Shown in pieces: positions 1 through 5,653 of a stretch of DNA of 5,653 bases; position 1 is the first letter of the stretch, and each line of letters opens with the position of its first letter. The position numbers were made by a program, and so were the translations under genes. This DNA comes from Ferruginibacter sp. (GTDB taxonomy: Bacteria > Bacteroidota > Bacteroidia > Chitinophagales > Chitinophagaceae), in assembly GCA_025357775.1 (NCBI GenBank), contig JANXOQ010000491.1:1-5653 (forward strand), read 5' to 3'. The notes below the pieces were generated by a model. It was given only the letters and a program-made list of their open reading frames with translations, was not told where the DNA came from and did no database searches.

Positions 1-91
1 TTTAATGTAAGAATCATATTTATATTTAATAGCATTTATAAATTGTTTTAATGTAATTAATTAAAATAAAATTTAATTATTCTTTGGGTAC

Positions 92-105
92 ACCATTGTA
101 ATGGT
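92..105. promoter_or_regulatory. Perfect palindrome in the susC leader, possible operator
   Basis: A 6-bp perfect inverted repeat, ACCATT-gt-AATGGT, lies 134 bases before the susC start codon. It is one of the few GC-containing spots in a leader of about 15% GC, which makes it stand out. A dyad of this size could bind a dimeric regulator. The 2-base centre is too short for a stable RNA hairpin, so DNA binding is likelier than termination. A weak Bacteroidota-like promoter could overlap it (TTG at 96-98, 22-base spacer, TAAATTAT at 121-128), but the second box lacks the usual TTTG ending. The palindrome is seen directly; the regulatory role is inference only. Confidence 0.22.
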
Positions 106-238
106 TAATGATTTTTCTAATAAATTATACACTTTTTTTTAAAAAATTATAAACACAAAGCAGCATTTTTAAATTTAAAGTTAATATTATGTTATTATTT
201 TATTAATTTCATCGTTCTTAACTCAACAAATTATAATT

Positions 239-3200
239 ATGACAAAACGATTTAGAAAACTAACAGCATTGTTAGTAGCGGTAATTATTACTGGCTTACT
301 ACCACTGCTGGTGCATGCACAAACCCAAGTAAAGGGCACAGTAACAGATGTAAGTGGTAAGCCGCTAGAAGGAGCCTCCATAAAAGTTAGAGGCGAAAAA
401 GGCGGAACAACTACAAAAGCCGATGGAAGTTTTGAAATTTCATTAAAAGAAGGAAAATCTTTAGAGGTTTCAGATGTGGGGTACAATTCGCAAACTTTGA
501 AGTATGCGGGCGGGGTTGTGGTGGTGAAATTATCTCAAGATAATAAATCACTAAGTGAAATTGTTGTTACAGGAACTGGTGTAGCTACTAGTAGAAAAAA
601 ATTGGGTATTTCAGTAGAAAGTATTTCTTCTGACAAATTACCACAAACACCTTCAGCTTCTATTGATCAGGCATTAGTTGGTAAAATACCTGGGGCACAA
701 ATTTCTTCAATAAGTGGAAATCCAGGTGAACCAGTAAATATTCTTTTAAGAGGAATAAATACTATTAATGGCGGTACTCAACCATTGATATTTTTAGATG
801 GAGTTGAAATGGGTGCGACTAACTTAAATTCCTTAGACTTGGCAAATATTGATAAGGTAGAAGTTGTACAAGGTGCTGCTTCAGCAAGTATCTATGGTGC
901 ACAAGGTGCTAATGGTGTAATACAATTATTTAGTAAAAGAGGTAAAAAAGGGAATGCTCAAATAAATTTTTCTTCGAGTTATTCTAGTAATGAATTTGTA
1001 AATATTGGGAATGTTCAAAAATCAAAATTACATCCTTATAAAACAGATGCAAGTGGAAATATATTAAATGCTGGTACTAATCTACCTGTAGTTTTTGATG
1101 CAGATGGTCAATTACCAAAAATATCATATCGTTTTGGAAATCCAGCTGCATCTAGGTTAGCAATATTAGATCCTCGAAATATAAATGACCAAGCATATAA
1201 TGCAAATTTAAAATACAATGATCACTTTGCACAAGTTTTTCAAACTGGTTATACTTTAAATAATAGTTTAACTATATCTGGTGGTGCTGAAAAATCTGAT
1301 TTTAGTTTTTCTGCTTCCAACAGTACAACACTTACTCCTATATTACAAAGTGGAAAATTAAACAGAAATAACTTATCTCTTGGAATTGGTACAGAAATTG
1401 TAAAAGGCTTAAAACTTAGGTCAAATACTCAAATCATATATTCAAAAAATGACATAGCACCTTATCTAGGAGGACCTGGTGGTATTGGTTTCGGGTTGCC
1501 AAATAATGCTGCTTTATCAAATATTGGGGTTGGTACTGGACTTTATGGGCTTTTAAATACGTCTCCATTTTTTGATTTGACTTATAAACAGCCTGATGGC
1601 AATTATTCTAATTATCAAAGAGCAAATTTTTTAAGTGTAAATACTTCAAACCCATTTTATTATCAACAATATGGTCAAGGACTTGATAATAAGATAGAAG
1701 TTGTTCAAAATCTAAATTTGAATTACAAAATAAATAGATTTGTTGAATTAGATGCTAAGTATGGCATTAATTATAAAAACGAAAATGCAAAGTGGACATT
1801 TGCAAACCAAACTGATAATTTAAGTACTTCTAATAATGATACTTATATTAGTGCTTATGCACCTGATGCAAAGGGGGAAATTGTTAATTTTCAATACACA
1901 ACTACTTATCAAAATATTTTACTTTCTACTACATTTAAAACAGATTTTGAGAAAGATTTTCATATAAAAGTACCTATAAAAACAAGTACATTAATTTCGT
2001 ATGATTATAGAAAAAGAATTTATAAAGAATACGATACTTATGGTCTAGGATTATCATCTACACCTCCTATTAATCTTTCAACAACTTCTACACAAGCTGT
2101 TGCTTATGATTACATTGAACCCTTTACGACCTACGGTTTTTTATTAGACCATAAATTCGAAATTGGAGAATGGGGTGGACTTACTGTAGGAGTAAGAAAA
2201 GATTATTCTTCAAATTTTGGTGAAGGTCTCTCATTTACATTTCCACATATAAATGCATATATTTTGCCTTCATCTTTCAACTTTTGGGAAAAAATAAAAA
2301 GTACAGTTCCATATTTTAAGATTAGGAGTAGTTATGGTGAAGCTGGTATACAACCAAGTTTTGGAGATAGATTTCCTGGTATTAATGTTGGAAATGTTGG
2401 TAGCCAATCAAGTTATAGTTTACAATCTGCGGTAAGAAACCCATTAATAAAAGTTGAAACTACAAAAGAATTTGAATATGGTTTTGATTTTACTGTAAAT
2501 ACTAGAAAAGGTAAAAAGTGGTTAAGTAATATTACTGGTTCATTTACTAAGTGGGATAGAAAAAGTGTTGATGTAATTTATAACGTAAGTTTACCGTTAT
2601 CATCGGGTGCAACAAGTATTCTTACAAATGCTATTGATTTATCTTCAAAAGGCACACAATTTCAATTAAACCTTGCTGTATTAAATTCTAAGAAATTTAA
2701 TTGGGATTTTACATTTAATATAGGCAATTCAGAATCTAAGATTGATAAAATTAAAGGTGAAATTGCACAAACTACAGCTGCTGCAGGTTCAGTAAGTTTA
2801 AAATTAGTTGAGGGACAAACTATAGGTCAAATATTTGGCTATAAAGCACTTACTAATGTAAATCAACTTAGAGAAAATAAAACTCCTTTTATACCAATTG
2901 CTAACCAAGGAGATTTTGAAATTGTAGAAGGTAGAGTTGTAAATAAAAACACTAAGGCAATATATTTTTCTGACGAAGCAGGATTTATAGGTGATCCAAA
3001 CCCTAAATTTAGTGCTTCATTCATAAATTCAATAGGTTATAAAGATATTGTAACATTAGGTTTTCAATTTGACTGGATTTATGGTAGTCATTTGTACAAC
3101 CAAACAAAAGAATGGATGTATAGGGATGGAATTAGTGGAGATTTTGATAAACCAGTTACAATAAATGGAGTAACTGCCGCATACACTGCATATCATGGAA

Positions 3201-3520
3201 GTGCTTACTATGCTTTAGGTAACACTCCATCAGGTACTGGTAACAATGCCACAAAAGATTATTTTTATGAGGATGCTTCATTTTTAAGACTAAGAAATAT
3301 TTCTCTTGCAGTTGATATTGCTAAACTAGCAAATTTAAAAGTTTTTAAAAAGCTTCAATTAGTGCTTACTGGTCGTAATATTTTAACTGTTACAAAATAT
3401 AGTGGATTTGATCCTGAAATAAATTCTGGTCCTGCAAATTCAACATTTGAGAGAGGTATAGACCATAGTTCATTACCTAATATTAAATCATACCAAATTG
3501 GTTTGAACGTAGGTTTCTAA
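239..3520 (+). CDS. SusC/RagA family TonB-linked outer membrane transporter
   Basis: This is a complete 1093-residue TonB-dependent transporter, within the usual SusC range of about 1000-1100. Residues 1-27 form a Sec signal peptide (basic KRFRK, then a hydrophobic stretch, likely cleavage after VHA before Q28). Residues 31-98 are a carboxypeptidase-regulatory-like beta-sandwich (VKGTVTDVSGKPLEGASIKV onward). A TonB-box-like SEIVVTG lies at 106-112. The plug covers about 120-238, with the SusC signatures LLRGINTINGGTQPLIFLDG (169-188) and SIYGAQGANGVIQLFSKRG (217-235). The beta-barrel follows and ends with FLRLRN (1015-1020), TGRNIL...KYSGFDPE (1044-1060) and a terminal Phe, typical of barrel assembly. 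No STN domain precedes the beta-sandwich, so the protein probably does not signal to an anti-sigma factor. It should import an oligomeric nutrient using TonB-ExbBD energy together with the SusD protein encoded 24 bases downstream. The ATG at 239 is chosen because it gives the signal peptide directly; there is no Shine-Dalgarno. The first 300 bases are richer in GC than the rest. The substrate cannot be deduced. Confidence 0.96.
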   Translation: MTKRFRKLTALLVAVIITGLLPLLVHAQTQVKGTVTDVSGKPLEGASIKVRGEKGGTTTKADGSFEISLKEGKSLEVSDVGYNSQTLKYAGGVVVVKLSQDNKSLSEIVVTGTGVATSRKKLGISVESISSDKLPQTPSASIDQALVGKIPGAQISSISGNPGEPVNILLRGINTINGGTQPLIFLDGVEMGATNLNSLDLANIDKVEVVQGAASASIYGAQGANGVIQLFSKRGKKGNAQINFSSSYSSNEFVNIGNVQKSKLHPYKTDASGNILNAGTNLPVVFDADGQLPKISYRFGNPAASRLAILDPRNINDQAYNANLKYNDHFAQVFQTGYTLNNSLTISGGAEKSDFSFSASNSTTLTPILQSGKLNRNNLSLGIGTEIVKGLKLRSNTQIIYSKNDIAPYLGGPGGIGFGLPNNAALSNIGVGTGLYGLLNTSPFFDLTYKQPDGNYSNYQRANFLSVNTSNPFYYQQYGQGLDNKIEVVQNLNLNYKINRFVELDAKYGINYKNENAKWTFANQTDNLSTSNNDTYISAYAPDAKGEIVNFQYTTTYQNILLSTTFKTDFEKDFHIKVPIKTSTLISYDYRKRIYKEYDTYGLGLSSTPPINLSTTSTQAVAYDYIEPFTTYGFLLDHKFEIGEWGGLTVGVRKDYSSNFGEGLSFTFPHINAYILPSSFNFWEKIKSTVPYFKIRSSYGEAGIQPSFGDRFPGINVGNVGSQSSYSLQSAVRNPLIKVETTKEFEYGFDFTVNTRKGKKWLSNITGSFTKWDRKSVDVIYNVSLPLSSGATSILTNAIDLSSKGTQFQLNLAVLNSKKFNWDFTFNIGNSESKIDKIKGEIAQTTAAAGSVSLKLVEGQTIGQIFGYKALTNVNQLRENKTPFIPIANQGDFEIVEGRVVNKNTKAIYFSDEAGFIGDPNPKFSASFINSIGYKDIVTLGFQFDWIYGSHLYNQTKEWMYRDGISGDFDKPVTINGVTAAYTAYHGSAYYALGNTPSGTGNNATKDYFYEDASFLRLRNISLAVDIAKLANLKVFKKLQLVLTGRNILTVTKYSGFDPEINSGPANSTFERGIDHSSLPNIKSYQIGLNVGF

Positions 3521-3544
3521 ATTCTTAATTTTATAAATTTTAAT

Positions 3545-5221
3545 ATGAAAAAAATAATTAAAAAAGTTGTATTGTTTTTACTAACTACAGTTTTGCTTAT
3601 TACATCTTGCAAAAAAGATTTGAATGTAGGAAATCCTAATCAGCCTACAATAAAAGATAATGTTACTTCAGAAGTGGGGCTTATATCCCTAACTCTAGGT
3701 GGTGTTTACAATAATGGTTTAGGTAATGGAAATTTAAATTGGCTAGGCAATAGTTTCTTTTCACTACCTTATGGTTACAGTGAACTTTTAGGAGATATGG
3801 TTTCTGCAGAAGCTTCAAACCAAATAGTGAATATAATAAATGTACCAGACTATTTTATTTTAGATAATTTAACTAGAATTACAACTCCATCACCAACTAG
3901 AACTGTACTTAGAACCAATAATAATAGGGCTTCTTCTGCTTCTGGTGTTAATCCATTTTATTATCACTGGGTAAGTATGTATGCTTTAAATAATGCTTGT
4001 AACACAGTCTTAGAAAATATAGAAAAAGTAACTTATTCTGGTGATGCTGATTCGAAAAAGAAAACAATAAAAGCATTTTGTTATTGGTGGAAAGGTTATG
4101 CTTATGGTCAGATTGGATCTATGTATTATGCAGGTTTGATTAACGATTTGCCAAATCAAGTTAACCCAAATTATGTAGGTAAAGATGCTATAATTGCTCA
4201 GTCAAATTCTTGTTACAGCCAATCAGCTAGTTTATTAACTTCAATCTCATCTGCTGCTACTTATACGACTGTTATGACACAATTAATTCCAATTTTTTGT
4301 CAAGTTGGTAATGGTGGAGTGCTAACAATAGATGAGTTTAAAAGAAATATTAATACAATGCTTGCTCGTAATATTTTAGTAAATAAACTTAATCCTTTTG
4401 TAAACGGAAGTTTAGCATCTACAATAAGTGGTGCTTCAATTTCTTTAATGACAGCAGCCGATTGGACAAGTGTAAAGACACTTACGACTAATGGAATAGG
4501 AATGGGCGATAAAGTGTTTTCAGCTCATTCGACTGCTGCTAATGGTTTTACAAGTGCACAAAATGGAAACGTTGCAGCCAATACTACAGGCCCAAATGCT
4601 GGCACCACTTTTAAAGTAAGTGAAAGGTTTTTACAAAACTTTAGAGTAGGAGATTTGAGAAAATTAAATAATTTCAATACTTCAAATCTTTTTAGTAGTG
4701 CAGGTTCATTTGGAACAAGATACTCTCAGATTGATGGCGGTAATGGCGCTGTGGGTGTGTATGTATATGGAAGTAAAGCTGTAGGTGCGCTTGAAGTATA
4801 TATGGCAGGTAGTTATGAAGAAAATGCATTAATGTTAGCAGAGGCAAATTTAATGTCAGGTGCAGTACCAGCTTGTGTTACATTAATAAATAGCGTTAGA
4901 ACTTATCAAGGTTCTGGATTAGTTCCTTTAGCAACAACACTTACTCAACTACAAGCTATGAAAGAACTTGTAAGTGAAAGAAGGGTTTCACTTGTTTATC
5001 GTGGGTTGTCATATTTTGACTCAAGAAGATGGGGTTGGATTTATGATATTTCAAAAGGTGGAGGTTCTTATGGAAATACAATTATTAGCGGTGCATTAAA
5101 TACAGTTAATACAAATGCAACTATTAATTATAATTTTCTTGATTATTGGGACGTGCCAGCTGATGAATCAGAGTTAAATCCTCCAGCAGCGGGAAGTGCT
5201 CCAATTAAAAATCCGAATTAA
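3545..5221 (+). CDS. SusD/RagB family nutrient-binding outer membrane lipoprotein
   Basis: This is a complete 558-residue SusD-type lipoprotein, a normal length for the family. The N terminus is a lipoprotein signal peptide: MKKIIKK, a hydrophobic core, and the lipobox ITSC with lipidated Cys22. The following KKD resembles the charged residues after Cys that favour surface export in Bacteroidota. SusD hallmarks appear in order: a helical TPR-like region at about 136-205 (HWVSMYALNNACN, then YWWKGYAYGQIG), RFLQNFRVGDLRK at 361-373, LMLAEANLMSG at 429-439, INSVR at 448-452, SERRVSLVYRGLSYFDSRRW at 477-496, and a C-terminal VPADESELNPP that matches the family's closing Pro-x-x-E-x-x-x-Asn pattern. 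It should sit on the SusC barrel as a hinged lid that captures the ligand. Only 24 A/T-rich bases and no terminator separate it from susC, so co-transcription is expected. Residues about 327-352 are rich in Asn, Thr, Ala and Gly, probably a surface loop. Ligand specificity is unknown. Confidence 0.95.
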   Translation: MKKIIKKVVLFLLTTVLLITSCKKDLNVGNPNQPTIKDNVTSEVGLISLTLGGVYNNGLGNGNLNWLGNSFFSLPYGYSELLGDMVSAEASNQIVNIINVPDYFILDNLTRITTPSPTRTVLRTNNNRASSASGVNPFYYHWVSMYALNNACNTVLENIEKVTYSGDADSKKKTIKAFCYWWKGYAYGQIGSMYYAGLINDLPNQVNPNYVGKDAIIAQSNSCYSQSASLLTSISSAATYTTVMTQLIPIFCQVGNGGVLTIDEFKRNINTMLARNILVNKLNPFVNGSLASTISGASISLMTAADWTSVKTLTTNGIGMGDKVFSAHSTAANGFTSAQNGNVAANTTGPNAGTTFKVSERFLQNFRVGDLRKLNNFNTSNLFSSAGSFGTRYSQIDGGNGAVGVYVYGSKAVGALEVYMAGSYEENALMLAEANLMSGAVPACVTLINSVRTYQGSGLVPLATTLTQLQAMKELVSERRVSLVYRGLSYFDSRRWGWIYDISKGGGSYGNTIISGALNTVNTNATINYNFLDYWDVPADESELNPPAAGSAPIKNPN

Positions 5222-5244
5222 TTACTAATTTTATTATCGAAATA

Positions 5245-5280
5245 AAAAATCCCAGTTGCTTAGATGTAACTGGGATTTTT
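5245..5280. terminator. Bidirectional intrinsic terminator
   Basis: AAAAATCCCAGTT (5245-5257) pairs perfectly with AACTGGGATTTTT (5268-5280). The stem continues inward with a G-U and a C-G pair, giving 15 pairs around the 6-base loop TTAGAT. The left arm begins with an A-run (5244-5249) and the right arm ends in five T, so the hairpin carries a U-tract when read in either direction. It starts 24 bases after the susD stop and lies about 90 bases past the stop of the minus-strand aminotransferase. It therefore fits a shared terminator between convergent transcription units. Confidence 0.9.
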
Positions 5281-5295
5281 ACTAATTGTAAATCA

Positions 5296-5375
5296 TCACT
5301 TAAACTCCCCATACTGTTCAAATAAATCTTTTACTTTACCAATTTTTTTATTTCGTCAAGTTCAATCGTTATCAT
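5296..5375 (-). pseudogene. Tiny reading frame after the aminotransferase, possibly frameshifted
   Basis: On the minus strand an ATG (5375-5373) overlaps the aminotransferase stop as ATGA, the arrangement typical of translational coupling. As written it encodes only MITIELDEIKKLVK and stops at 5331. The neighbouring frame continues open as GKVKDLFEQYGEFK to a tandem TGA-TGA (5298-5293). A run of seven A (seen as T at 5343-5349 on the plus strand) sits at the junction. One additional A would join both halves into a 26-residue charged peptide. I do not recognise a family. It could be a real small protein with a homopolymer indel or sequencing error, the decayed end of a larger gene, or chance. 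Only the overlap and the frame layout are seen; coding status is inference. Confidence 0.18.
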
Positions 5376-5653
5376 TTCAGTAAATTTTCAGTAACAAATT
5401 CCTCAAACTTTTCAAGTGCTTCAGGCATGTTTTTTCTTCCAAATCCAACCCTAAAATATCCTTTATAATCATATACATCTCCTGGTAAAAGCAATACACT
5501 TTTTGCCGCTACCACTTTATTAACAAAGTCCAAGTCGTCTGTATCAAAATTCATTCGTACAAAACTAATCGGTCCTGCATTGGGTTGATGCCATGAGAAT
5601 AAATCAGCATACTTGTCAAAAAAAGTTGTTAAAAGTGGCAAATTTGAATGTAC
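5372..5653 (-). CDS. PLP-dependent class I/II aminotransferase, C-terminal part (cut by window end)
   Basis: Only the last 93 residues are present; the frame stays open through the right edge (it begins VHSN-LPLL). The in-frame TTG at 5641-5639 is an internal Leu codon, not a start. The fragment matches the small C-terminal domain of fold-type I aminotransferases: WHQPNAGPISFVRM (Trp/Pro, then Ala-Gly before a strand), SVLLLPGDVYD (the Pro-Gly turn), and GYFRVGFGRKNMPEAL. The Arg of FRVGFG (codon at 5452-5450) is in the position of the family's substrate alpha-carboxylate-binding Arg. The final helix ends in ENLLK. The PLP lysine and cofactor-binding residues lie outside the window, so the substrate cannot be read. 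The LLLPG-VYD...RVGFGR-NMPEAL pattern reminds me of aminotransferases annotated near capreomycidine synthase (VioD-like), from memory only. It is convergent with the susCD operon and shares its terminator; a functional link is unlikely. Confidence 0.88.
   Translation of the reverse strand, partial: VHSNLPLLTTFFDKYADLFSWHQPNAGPISFVRMNFDTDDLDFVNKVVAAKSVLLLPGDVYDYKGYFRVGFGRKNMPEALEKFEEFVTENLLK

Noticed and set aside
1..56. Direct repeat TTTAATGTAA at 1-10 and 47-56
   Set aside because: A 10-mer made almost only of A and T can recur by chance in a leader of about 15% GC; there is no third copy and no regular spacing.
58..79. Inverted repeat TAATTAAA (58-65) / TTTAATTA (72-79) as a terminator of an upstream gene
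   Set aside because: The stem is entirely A-T, so it would be unstable as RNA; no T-tract follows directly and no upstream gene end is visible.
78..86. TATTCTTTG as a Bacteroidota -7 box (TAnnTTTG)
   Set aside because: It has three bases instead of two between TA and TTTG, and no TTG or TTTG lies at the right distance upstream; the nearest TTG (43-45) is 32 bases away.
170..177. TAAATTTA as a -7 promoter box for susC
   Set aside because: It lacks the final G, and there is no TTG within the expected spacing upstream.
223..486. An 87-residue open frame on the minus strand
   Set aside because: It lies antisense to the signal peptide and N-terminal domain of susC, shows no recognisable family, and is explained as a shadow of that gene.
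5639..5641. TTG as the start codon of an 89-residue minus-strand protein
   Set aside because: The frame stays open to the window edge, and the domain content is a C-terminal aminotransferase fragment, so this codon is internal.
1..5653. CRISPR array, tRNA, rRNA, insertion sequence or phage attachment site
   Set aside because: No spaced repeats, cloverleaf, conserved rRNA segment, transposase frame or terminal inverted repeats were seen on either strand.

Overview
The window looks like chromosomal DNA of an AT-rich member of the Bacteroidota. It carries a tandem SusC/SusD pair, a gene architecture essentially confined to that phylum. Neither complete gene has a Shine-Dalgarno sequence; both start after A/T-only leaders, as is usual there. 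Coding DNA is mostly about 25-35% GC, and the leader before the first gene is only about 15% GC by hand count. The plug sequence of the SusC protein reminds me of Chitinophagia/Sphingobacteriia-type transporters, but that finer placement is recollection, not proof.

Layout. Positions 1-238 are a very AT-rich non-coding leader whose only clear structure is a short perfect palindrome (92-105). Positions 239-3520 (+) encode a complete 1093-residue SusC/RagA-type TonB-dependent outer-membrane transporter. After a 24-base A/T-rich gap, 3545-5221 (+) encodes its complete 558-residue SusD/RagB-type surface lipoprotein partner. A strong intrinsic terminator (5245-5280) with an A-tract on one side and a T-tract on the other closes the operon and probably also serves the gene coming from the other side. 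From the right edge, on the minus strand, comes the C-terminal 93 residues of a PLP-dependent class I/II aminotransferase (5372-5653, cut by the window end). Its stop overlaps a tiny, possibly frameshifted reading frame at 5296-5375.

How the genes work together. SusC forms the TonB-driven beta-barrel and SusD sits on it as a lipoprotein lid that captures substrate at the cell surface; the two are expected to be co-transcribed and made in similar amounts. No glycan- or peptide-degrading enzyme, sensor, sigma factor or anti-sigma factor lies in the window, so the substrate cannot be named. The aminotransferase is convergent and probably functionally unrelated.

I do not see an undescribed system here. 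The points most worth a second look are the jump in base composition over the first ~300 bases of susC, the leader palindrome, and the small frame behind the aminotransferase.
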